Assembly (NCBI GenBank): GCA_005800795.1
Contig: SYEN01000432.1
Coordinates: 1-6,713 of the forward strand
Length of the DNA: 6,713 bases
Source of the DNA: Burkholderiales bacterium
Lineage (GTDB): Bacteria > Pseudomonadota > Gammaproteobacteria > Burkholderiales > SG8-41
Direction: 5' to 3'
Shown: positions 1 through 5,511 of the stretch, one piece after another
How the letters are laid out: the number at the start of each line of letters is the position of its first letter
Position numbering within the stretch: position 1 is the stretch's first letter
Position numbers and translations under genes: made by a program
Notes under the pieces: model-generated
The model's input: the letters and a program-made list of their open reading frames with translations, nothing else
Told to the model about the DNA's origin: nothing
Database searches by the model: none

Positions 1-262
1 ACCGGTGCACGCGCTGAAGATCGATCGATCGTTCATTGAAGGAATGATGAAGAACAGTGAGAACATGTCCATTGTTTCGTCGGTGATTTCGCTGGCGCAC
101 GCCCTGAAATTGAAGGTGATCGGCGAAGGTGTGGAAACCGATGAGCAATGCCGAGTGCTGCTGGAGTTGGAGTGCGACGAGATACAGGGTTACCTTGTCA
201 GCCGGCCGGTGCCGGCCAATGAGGTGGTGCGCATGTTGCAACAGAATGCGCTGGCGGCCTAG
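1..262 (+). CDS. EAL-domain cyclic-di-GMP phosphodiesterase, C-terminal end (partial)
   Basis: This is the last 86 codons of a gene that begins before the window; the frame starts at base 2 and stops with TAG at 260-262. The peptide opens with V-H-A-L-K-I-D-R-S-F-I, the K-I-D-R-S-F block of EAL domains, whose Asp takes part in metal binding. It continues with V-I-G-E-G-V-E-T, the E-x-V-E motif carrying a metal-binding/catalytic Glu, and ends with Q-G-Y-L-V-S-R-P-V-P, the conserved closing strand and helix of the TIM-like barrel. EAL domains hydrolyse cyclic-di-GMP to pGpG in the cytoplasm, so these motifs suggest an active enzyme, although the E-A-L motif itself lies outside the window. Whether a GGDEF, PAS or membrane sensor domain precedes it cannot be seen. 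The protein ends shortly after the domain, the usual arrangement when EAL is the last domain. Confidence 0.93.
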   Translation, partial: PVHALKIDRSFIEGMMKNSENMSIVSSVISLAHALKLKVIGEGVETDEQCRVLLELECDEIQGYLVSRPVPANEVVRMLQQNALAA

Positions 263-420
263 CAAAGTAATTGTAACTTATTGATATTATTAGTTATTAT
301 AAATTTTCTATCACTCGGCCATTCTCGCAATTTAGTAAGCCTTAAGCGCGAAGCGTGTCTTTCATCGCTAGCCTTGGCGATAAATCGATGCATTGACGGG
401 CAATCGGTGCATGTCTGACT
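263..420. other. AT-rich intergenic spacer with a possible sigma-70 promoter
   Basis: The spacer after the EAL gene is very AT-rich for its first 50 bases, unlike its surroundings. It holds a possible plus-strand promoter: TTGTAA at 271-276, an 18-base gap, and TATTAT at 295-300. If real, it would once have served the decayed solute-binding-protein gene that follows. I see no clear terminator for the EAL gene and no open frame resembling a gene. The AAGTAATTG word near 266-274 recurs in the AT-rich spacer around 6114-6122. The promoter call rests on hexamer matching only. Confidence 0.3.
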
Positions 421-845
421 ATGGGCCCGGGAATGGCGCAGCCATTCCCCAAAAAACCCATCCGCCTGTTGATCGGTTTCTCGCTGGGCGATGGCACGGA
501 TGCTGCCAAGCGCGCTGACGCATCTACTGATGGAGAAGTTCGGCCAGCCTTTCGATGTACTCAGGCGCTTGAAGCGGTGGCAGAGACGTCCCCGCAATCG
601 CATATTCTGCTCGTTTGGCCGTCGAAGCCGGTGAAATCGATGGAACAACAGATCGCCTTTTCAGGCCAACAACGCCCCTCCTGATCGACGTTCTGCGCAC
701 ACCGCCAGTGACACAAGGGTGGGTGGCCGACGGCAGCCCCGCGCGCATGGCGTCAGAGGTATTCAGGGCGAAGGTGACGCGCAAGTAGGGTCAGCTTGAA
801 CAGCCGAGAAACCGGCTGAATATCGAGATTCAGCAAATCACCAAC
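421..845 (+). pseudogene. Decayed Bug/TctC-family periplasmic solute-binding protein gene
   Basis: Three pieces of a Bug-family protein (TctC-like, usually about 320 residues, binding small carboxylates for tripartite tricarboxylate transporters) survive here. The frame of 421 gives A-Q-P-F-P-K-K-P-I-R-L-L-I-G-F-S-L-G-D-G followed by T-D-A-A-K, the classic mature N-terminus. At about 511 one extra base moves homology into the next frame, giving A-L-T-H-L-L-M-E-K-F-G-Q-P-F-D-V at 512-559. The first frame then resumes with E-A-V-A-E-T-S-P-Q-S-H-I-L-L-V at 571-615, like the family's A-P-D-G-Y-T-L-L segment. The central roughly 180 residues are missing. Bases 681-839 give a C-terminal-like piece, F-R-A-K-V-T-R-K, a TAG stop at 786-788, then G-Q-L-E-Q. 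A start and signal peptide are not intact; the frame upstream of 421 has a stop. This is a pseudogene, and its edges are approximate. Confidence 0.75.
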
Positions 846-852
846 TTGCGCC

Positions 853-882
853 TTGGTCGAGTCCGTGGTTTCGCGCGATAAT
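853..882 (+). promoter_or_regulatory. Candidate sigma-70 promoter of the UGSC selenoprotein cluster
   Basis: TTGGTC at 853-858 and GATAAT at 877-882 are separated by 18 bases; the -10 box matches the consensus at five of six positions. Transcription would start near 889, about 30 bases before the ATG at 918, which favours that ATG over the in-frame TTG at 888. A perfect 10-base palindrome, AATGATCATT at 880-889, overlaps the -10 box and the predicted start and could be an operator. No ribosome-binding site of good quality is seen before 918. This is inferred from pattern matching only. Confidence 0.35.
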
Positions 883-917
883 GATCATTGTTTCGTAACA
901 TTTACTTGCCGCACAAG

Positions 918-2519
918 ATGAGCCACAACGTCGTACTGGATCCTACCGCGTCCTCCGGCACGGGTGCGCAACGCCCTTGGCAAGCGCTCGACACTTTGCA
1001 GGGCAAGGTCGTTGCCTTTATCGACAACTCCAAGCCCAATTTCATTCATCTGGCCGCCGATCTGGGCGAACTGCTGGTGAAGCACCACGGCGTTGCGCGC
1101 GTGATCCACCATCGCAAACGCGCGGCCTCGGTGCCCGCGCTGGAGTCGGTCTACGCCGATATCGAGGCCAATGTCGATCTGGTGATTACCGGCTCGGGGG
1201 ATTGAGGTTCCTGCACGTCGTGGAGTGTCCACGACACTGCAGAATCGGTGAAGCGCGGCGTGCCGGCGATCACTATTTGTTCCGATCAGTTCATCGTGCT
1301 GGGCCGCAAGCAATTGAAGGCGCTGGGCAGTGAAGGCCACCCCATTGCGGTGATTCCGCATCCTTTTGGGCTGCGCACGCGTGACGAGGTACGTGCCATC
1401 GCTGAAACCTGCGCGACGGATATAGCGCGCATCGCAGTAGACTCCAATGCCGGTGTGCTGCCGGGCAAGGCATCACGTACACCCGTGCGTGCCGCGCGTA
1501 TCGAAGTGCCAGAAGACGCCGACGAATTCGACCAATTCTGCATCGCGCGAAAATGGAGCGACGGCCTGCCGCTGCGCCCACCGACGCTCGACAAAGTCGA
1601 GCGCATGATCGCCGCCAGCGGCCGCACCGCCGATGAAGTCATCGCCCTTGTGCAGCCGGGCTTCGGCACGGCCACGGTGGAAGGCATCGCGATCAATGCG
1701 GTGATGGCCGGCTGCCGCCCGGAATACATGCGCACGCTGATTGCGGCTGTCGAGGCATTCACTGACCGGCGCTTTAATCTGCAGGGCATACAGGCTACCA
1801 CCAACCCCGCGACGGCGATGATTATAGTGAACGGCCCCGTCGCGCGCGCGATAGGCGTCAATGGTCATTTGAATTGCCTCGGCCAGGGCGCGTGGGCGAA
1901 TGCCACGCTGGGACGGGCGCTACGCCTCATCATGCAAAATATCGGCGGCACGTTACCGGGTGAAATGGATCGTGCAACCCAGGGCCAGCCCGGCAAATAC
2001 AGTTTTTGCTGCGCCGAAAACGAAATCGACAGCCCTTGGGAGCCGTTGCATGTGGAACGTGGTTTCGGCAAGGACGAAAGCACTGTAACTATTGTTGGTG
2101 CGGCTGGTACGGTGAATTTCAATTCGCACGCCAAGGACGCCCCAGACTTGCTGAAAGTCATCGCCGACAGCATGTGCTTTCCGACCAATAATGATTACTA
2201 CTTCGGCGGCGAGCCGTGGCTGCTGCTGGGGCCGGAGCACGCGCACATCCTCGCGCGGGAAGGCTTGAGCAAACACGATCTAAAGTTGAAGCTGTGGGAG
2301 ATGTCGAAGCTGCACGTCGACCGGCTTGCGGCGAAAGATCGCATGCGCTTGCAACACACACGCGGCGCGGAGCTCGGCCAGTTCGGTGCTGAAACGAAAA
2401 TCCCGATTTCGATCAAGCCGGAAGAAGTCAGCATCGTCGTTGCTGGTGGGCCGGGCACACACTCGGTACACGTGCCGACGTTTGGGCACACGCGGTCGGT
2501 TACAAAAATTATCAAATAA
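918..2519 (+). CDS. UGSC-family selenoprotein (TGA at 1203-1205 read as selenocysteine)
   Basis: One gene of 533 residues with an in-frame TGA as codon 96. The frame is the same on both sides, and the join reads G-S-G-D-U-G-S-C-T-S-W-S-V-H-D-T, the signature of the UGSC family, which is known with Sec or Cys at U. Residues 1-10 (V-V-L-D-P-T) and 30-40 (G-K-V-V-A-F-I-D-N-S-K) fit the family's N-terminal start, supporting ATG 918 over TTG 888; a stop lies at 882-884. U96 and C99 form a U-x-x-C pair like a thioredoxin-type redox motif. The UGSC domain runs to about residue 185. A second domain of about 340 residues follows (W-S-D-G-L-P-L-R-P-P-T near 213-222, a Cys-Cys pair at 364-365); I do not recognise its function. 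There is no signal peptide, so it is probably cytoplasmic. The reaction is unknown; a redox or selenium-dependent role is inferred. Translation needs SelA/B/C/D elsewhere in the genome. Confidence 0.9.
1206..1246 (+). promoter_or_regulatory. Bacterial SECIS element (selenocysteine insertion hairpin) within the coding sequence
   Basis: Directly after the TGA lies a long hairpin. The upper stem is a perfect 7-bp pairing of 1217-1223 (GTCGTGG) with 1229-1235 (CCACGAC), closed by the 5-base loop AGTGT. Below a small internal loop (C1216 opposite A1236-C1237), 1211-1215 (CTGCA) pairs with 1238-1242 (TGCAG). With C1210 bulged, 1206-1209 can pair further with 1243-1246, one pair being G-U. The apical loop begins 19 bases after the TGA and its second base is G, both within the known rules for bacterial SECIS elements, which SelB recognises on the mRNA. 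The structure is also constrained by coding for the U-G-S-C segment. Folding was done by eye. Confidence 0.78.
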
Positions 2520-2559
2520 ACAGATACTTACATATTGCGCAACCTCGCAAGGAATAGTC

Positions 2560-3417
2560 ATGCCACAAATCCAAATTCGCAACGCCCACATCAACTACGA
2601 AATCCTCGGTGATCCTGCTGGCAATGGCCCCTGGGTGTCGCTTTCCCCCGGCGGGCGGCGTGATCTGCACGGTGTTAAACACCTGGCCGAACGCGTCGCC
2701 GCGCGCGGCTACCGTGTACTGATCCACGACCGCCGCAATTGTGGCGCATCAGACGTGGTGTTCGAAGGCACGGCAGACGCGCCCACTGAATACGAAATCT
2801 GGGCGGAGGACCTCTACGCCATGCTGAAGCACCTGGGCGCGACACCGGCGTGGGTGGGCGGCGGCTCTTCGGGTTGCCGTATGTCGACGCTGCTGGCGCT
2901 GCGCCACCCGGATGCGGTGAAGGGTCTCCTGCTGTGGCGCGTCACCGGCGGCGAATTCGCGGCCAAACGGCTTGCCAATCAGTACTACCTGCAATTTATT
3001 GCGATGGCGAAAAAAGGCGGCATGGCCGCGGTGTGCGATAGCGAACATTTCGCCGCGCGCATCAAGGAGCGCCCCGCCAACCGCGACGCCCTGATGAAAA
3101 TGGATGTGGGCCGTTTCTGCGCCTCGTTCGAGCAATGGGCACAGGGTTTTCTGGATGACGCCAGCAAACCCGTGATCGGCGCCACGGCAGAGCAACTGCA
3201 ATCCATCAAAGTGCCCGTGATCATCGTCCCCGGCAACGACCGCACGCACGACAAGGGCGTGGGTGAACGCGCGCACGCCACCATGAAGGGCAGCGAGATT
3301 TACCACCTCTTCCCCGATTATCAGAATGTTGATATCGTCCCGCCGCAAGAGTGGGAGATCAAGGACGACGAGCTTGCGGGCGTATTCGCGGGCTTCATGA
3401 AACGCAATGGTGGGTAA
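2560..3417 (+). CDS. Alpha/beta hydrolase-fold protein
   Basis: A 285-residue alpha/beta hydrolase. The ATG at 2560 follows AAGGAA at 2549-2554 at good spacing; the open frame extends upstream but overlaps the preceding gene and looks non-coding there. Visible elements are the oxyanion-type loop S-P-G-G-R-R-D near 29-35, H-D-R-R-N-C-G-A-S near 56-64, and the nucleophile elbow G-G-S-S-G at 101-105, making Ser103 the likely nucleophile. The acid is probably Asp227 in V-P-G-N-D. A catalytic His is not obvious: where hydrolases usually show one near the C-terminus, the sequence is H-L-F-P-D-Y-Q-N-V-D-I-V, leaving only His249 (or His230/239) as candidates. There is no signal peptide, so it is probably cytoplasmic. 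It begins 40 bases after the selenoprotein gene on the same strand, so co-transcription is likely. The substrate is unknown; ester, lactone or C-C hydrolysis are all possible. Confidence 0.9.
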   Translation: MPQIQIRNAHINYEILGDPAGNGPWVSLSPGGRRDLHGVKHLAERVAARGYRVLIHDRRNCGASDVVFEGTADAPTEYEIWAEDLYAMLKHLGATPAWVGGGSSGCRMSTLLALRHPDAVKGLLLWRVTGGEFAAKRLANQYYLQFIAMAKKGGMAAVCDSEHFAARIKERPANRDALMKMDVGRFCASFEQWAQGFLDDASKPVIGATAEQLQSIKVPVIIVPGNDRTHDKGVGERAHATMKGSEIYHLFPDYQNVDIVPPQEWEIKDDELAGVFAGFMKRNGG

Positions 3418-3474
3418 CCCGCGGGCCATCGTGGCTTTCGCAGCATCGCCCCATCAACAACCCCGGAAAAAATC

Positions 3475-3903
3475 ATGAAACACATTCTCCTGGCGATAGC
3501 CCTGATAACCACCGTGAGTGGTGCACATGCACAGGGCGCCGCCCCGGTGCCAGCTGCCGCGCTCAAGGCGGGTGAACAGGTTTACAAGGAGACCTGCGCC
3601 ACTTGCCATGCCACGGGTTTGCTCAAGGCGCCCAAGCTGGGCGACAAAAAAGACTGGGGCTCGCTCATCAAGGAACCACAGGCCACGCTGACAGCCGACG
3701 GGTGGGTGGGCGTGCGCGACATGCCCGCCAAGGGTGGCAAGCCCGATCTGGCATTGGAAGAATTTGCCCGTGCCGTGGCCTTTATGGCGCGTGCCGCAGG
3801 CGCCAACTGGAAGGACCCCGACGCCGCGATGATGAAGCAGATTCAGGCCGAGGAAAAGAAGGCGCTCGACAAAAAGGCGAAAGACGCCAAGGCCAAGAAA
3901 TAG
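3475..3903 (+). CDS. Periplasmic c-type cytochrome, cytochrome c5-like
   Basis: A 142-residue secreted monohaem cytochrome. Residues 1-19 form a signal peptide with cleavage after A-H-A. The haem-binding motif C-A-T-C-H is at 41-45, giving two thioether cysteines and His45 as proximal ligand. Met83 in R-D-M-P-A-K-G-G is the likely distal ligand, in the M-P-x-K-G-G context typical of cytochrome c5-like proteins. The domain ends near residue 110. A highly charged tail (120-142, rich in Lys, Ala, Glu and Asp) follows, which is longer than the basic fold needs. It should carry electrons in the periplasm. Bases GGAAAA at 3465-3470 are a modest ribosome-binding site. It starts 57 bases after the hydrolase gene on the same strand and may be the last gene of that operon. 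Whether it takes electrons from the neighbouring enzymes is unknown, since those look cytoplasmic. Confidence 0.92.
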   Translation: MKHILLAIALITTVSGAHAQGAAPVPAAALKAGEQVYKETCATCHATGLLKAPKLGDKKDWGSLIKEPQATLTADGWVGVRDMPAKGGKPDLALEEFARAVAFMARAAGANWKDPDAAMMKQIQAEEKKALDKKAKDAKAKK

Positions 3904-3917
3904 CCGTTGTCACATGG

Positions 3918-3951
3918 ACTGGAACTGCCACACATAGCCAGTGAGCTTTTT
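3918..3951 (+). terminator. Weak candidate terminator after the cytochrome gene
   Basis: ACTGG at 3918-3922 can pair with CCAGT at 3938-3942 across a 15-base loop, and a run of five T follows at 3947-3951. The stem is short and the loop long, so this is a weak intrinsic terminator at best. Its position 15 bases after the cytochrome stop codon is what makes it plausible. Confidence 0.22.
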
Positions 3952-4008
3952 CGTTGCTGCGCTTGGCAATAATCCAGGCGGCATCAATGCTGCATGGCCA
4001 AAAACGCG

Positions 4009-4062
4009 CACCCTGGCCAATGAATATTTTCAGGGTGGGTTGGCACTGCGTGCCGCACCCTG
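4009..4062. repeat. Competing inverted repeats in the convergent spacer
   Basis: CAGGGTG at 4031-4037 has two exact partners: CACCCTG at 4009-4015 (15-base loop) and CACCCTG at 4056-4062. The second pairing encloses another stem, GGCAC 4042-4046 with GTGCC 4050-4054, giving a strong compound hairpin of 12 pairs. The two pairings exclude each other. The spacer lies between the converging cytochrome and hydrolase genes, so a termination or RNA-stability role is plausible. No T-run follows in either direction. Confidence 0.5.
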
Positions 4063-4123
4063 CAGCTTCATGAAAATCTGACGTCTCGTCCGCGAAGAAG
4101 CGCCGGTGGTGCAGGTAACCCGT

Positions 4124-4142
4124 TGTGGGCTCAGCGCCCACA
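4124..4142 (-). terminator. Hairpin just after the minus-strand hydrolase gene
   Basis: TGTGGGC at 4124-4130 pairs perfectly with GCCCACA at 4136-4142 around a 5-base loop. On the minus strand it begins 7 bases after the stop codon of the hydrolase gene at 4150-5013, a normal place for a terminator or 3'-end-protecting hairpin. There is no T-tract after it, so a classic intrinsic terminator is not shown. Confidence 0.33.
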
Positions 4143-4149
4143 CTCCCGG

Positions 4150-5013
4150 CTACCCCAATTCGCGATGCAGGAACTCGATCATTTTCTCCACCGCGCTCCT
4201 GGCCTGCGGTGAGGTCGGGTCATTGGTGATAAACGCTTCACCCACGCCCTCAAACAAATGCAGATCAACCTTGCCGCCCAACTTGCGGTATTCGTTGATA
4301 AAGCGGTCGCGGTTGGGCACCGGGTGCGCCAGATCAGCCGTGCCCTGCAGATAAACCACCGGCGGCGTCAAGGCTTTTTCGCCGCGCTCCAGCAGGCGCG
4401 TGGGGTTGGCCTTGGCCATGACTTCCGTGCTGCCCCAGTATTTGTTGTGGCAATCTATCCAGTTCTTCGCCTGCTTCTCGTGCTGCCCGCCGAGCAAACC
4501 CTGCGCGTACTCGTAACGGCCCAGCGGGTCAATCACCGGCCAGCACATCACCGCGCATTGCACGCTCGCGTCGACACCCGCAGGCCCTGCGATATCCGCA
4601 AAATCGTTGGGCCGCATGGCGGTCAGCATCGCCTGGTGGCCGCCGCTGGATACGCCGAGGATCGCGACCCGCTTCGGATCCACATTAAATTGCGCTGCGT
4701 TGGCTTTAAACCAGCGCACGGCATAGTTGATGTCTTGCAGCGACGCGGGATAGGCGCAACCCGCGCCATCGGCGGGCATGCGAAAGTCGAGTGAAGCTAC
4801 TACCACACCCGTCTTGGCGATGGGCGTATCGGTGCCTTCGTCAGCCAGCCTGTCCTTGTTAACCCACGCGCCACCGTGAATATCGATCAACAGCGGAAAC
4901 GGCCCTTGCCCCTTGGGCTTGTAAACGCGGGCGCAATAAGGCTTGTCGCCATGCTTGATGTATTCCACATCGGTGACGTCGATTTCGTAGCGGATGCGTT
5001 CTGCGGTATCCAT
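4150..5013 (-). CDS. Alpha/beta hydrolase, HSL-like (fold-3) esterase family
   Basis: A 287-residue protein starting at ATG 5013, with a good AGGAGC ribosome-binding site about 6 bases upstream. Motifs in order: H-G-G-A-W at 46-50, the oxyanion-hole motif of hormone-sensitive-lipase-like esterases; D-F-R-M-P near 76-80; N-V-D-P-K-R-V-A-I-L-G-V-S-S-G-G at 110-125, placing nucleophile Ser122 in G-V-S-S-G; and G-T-A-D near 224-227 with acid Asp227. In the family the catalytic His follows as G-x-G-H-x-F; here the matching stretch is E-G-V-G-E-A-F-I, with Glu259 (codon at 4239-4237) in the His position. Either the enzyme is altered or inactive, or another His such as 230 or 252 serves. There is no signal peptide. 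It has its own spacer upstream and is probably monocistronic. Likely substrates are small carboxylic esters, but this is only a family-level guess. Confidence 0.9.
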   Translation of the reverse strand: MDTAERIRYEIDVTDVEYIKHGDKPYCARVYKPKGQGPFPLLIDIHGGAWVNKDRLADEGTDTPIAKTGVVVASLDFRMPADGAGCAYPASLQDINYAVRWFKANAAQFNVDPKRVAILGVSSGGHQAMLTAMRPNDFADIAGPAGVDASVQCAVMCWPVIDPLGRYEYAQGLLGGQHEKQAKNWIDCHNKYWGSTEVMAKANPTRLLERGEKALTPPVVYLQGTADLAHPVPNRDRFINEYRKLGGKVDLHLFEGVGEAFITNDPTSPQARSAVEKMIEFLHRELG

Positions 5014-5175
5014 GAGAGGCTCCTGGCGAGGTTACGGGCGGTGGAGAAGGATTGTAGCGCTATGTGATCGTTGTGGAGCCACACTGGGTTGCGTTTGAGA
5101 TTATAAAAAATTATTCAATAAAAACAGACACTTATAATTAATCCCGTTTCAAGAATTCTACCGAACCTGATTTAT
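5014..5175 (-). promoter_or_regulatory. Intergenic region with probable promoter of the minus-strand hydrolase
   Basis: The spacer upstream of the hydrolase gene is AT-rich between 5100 and 5140. On the minus strand a perfect TATAAT -10 box lies at 5105-5100, about 87 bases before the ATG, but no good -35 box is found 16-18 bases upstream of it. The 3' end of the phosphatase gene lies on the other side, with no clear terminator. The stretch AAAAAATTATTCAATAAAAA (5105-5124) and the ACAGACACTTA that follows resemble 2504-2530. Confidence 0.3.
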
Positions 5176-5496
5176 CTATAAAAATCGCGCTATCTTCACT
5201 TGCAGGAGTCTGACCAACTGCGGATCCATGTAGTCGTAGTCGTCCGGGATGTCGAGGCAGATGACTTTCTTGCCATTGAGGTTTGCTCGAAATTTCTTTT
5301 GCAGTTTGTTGCGATGGGTCTTTTCCATCACAAAAATCAAATCCGCCCACTCAACGGCTTCCGAAGTCAGTGGCGTATCCGCGTCGTTATTCAAGCCCGC
5401 CGACAATACTTCAAGGCCATCCCGCGAAGAAAAAATTGTCTCCGCAGTAGGGCTGCGTAGTCGATTTTGGCGGCAAACGAACAATACGTTCTTCAA
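5176..5496 (-). CDS. Small low-molecular-weight protein-tyrosine-phosphatase-like protein
   Basis: A 106-residue protein beginning V-L-F-V-C-R-Q-N-R-L-R-S-P-T-A-E. This contains the phosphate-binding loop C-x5-R-S, with Cys8 as nucleophile and Arg14, in the C-x-x-N-R-x-R-S-P-T-A-E form of a compact phosphatase-like family of about 105-110 residues. Asp-rich L-D-I-P-D-D-Y near 81-87 is the likely region of the general acid. The length fits that short family rather than the usual 140-160-residue enzymes, so it is probably complete. The start is TTG at 5496; an in-frame stop lies at 5511-5509, so no earlier start exists, and AGAGG sits about 9 bases upstream. It begins 15 bases after the stop of the cupin gene on the same strand and is probably translated from the same mRNA. 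The expected reaction is hydrolysis of a phosphoester; the physiological substrate is unknown. Confidence 0.9.
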   Translation of the reverse strand: MKNVLFVCRQNRLRSPTAETIFSSRDGLEVLSAGLNNDADTPLTSEAVEWADLIFVMEKTHRNKLQKKFRANLNGKKVICLDIPDDYDYMDPQLVRLLQVKIARFL

Positions 5497-5511
5497 CGAC
5501 TGCGGCCTCTA

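Noticed and set aside
259..648. Minus-strand open frame of 129 codons over the decayed Bug gene
   Set aside because: The plus strand carries recognisable family pieces; this frame has no recognisable domain.
918..1205. A complete 95-residue gene ending at TGA 1205
   Set aside because: The same frame continues after the TGA with the conserved G-S-C of the U-G-S-C motif and a SECIS hairpin, so this is the front part of the selenoprotein.
885..1361. Minus-strand open frame of 158 codons opposite the selenoprotein gene
   Set aside because: It is the antisense shadow of the UGSC domain; long antisense frames are common in GC-rich genes and no family is recognisable.
1248..2519. A separate gene starting at GTG 1248
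   Set aside because: The GTG lies inside the UGSC domain, has no ribosome-binding site, and would leave out the family signature just upstream.
2326..2559. N-terminal extension of the alpha/beta hydrolase by 78 residues
   Set aside because: It overlaps the selenoprotein gene in another frame and looks non-coding; ATG 2560 has a good AAGGAA site and starts a normal hydrolase.
2749..3429. Minus-strand open frame of 226 codons opposite the first hydrolase
   Set aside because: It has a His/Arg/Ala-rich composition typical of the antisense strand of a GC-rich gene, and the plus-strand frame is clearly the real gene.
3782..4141. Minus-strand open frame of 119 codons filling the convergent spacer
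   Set aside because: It overlaps the cytochrome gene, shows no recognisable domain, and runs through several hairpins; not enough to call it a gene.
4258..4794. Plus-strand open frame of 178 codons opposite the second hydrolase
   Set aside because: Antisense shadow of a gene with clear H-G-G-A-W and G-x-S-x-G motifs on the minus strand.
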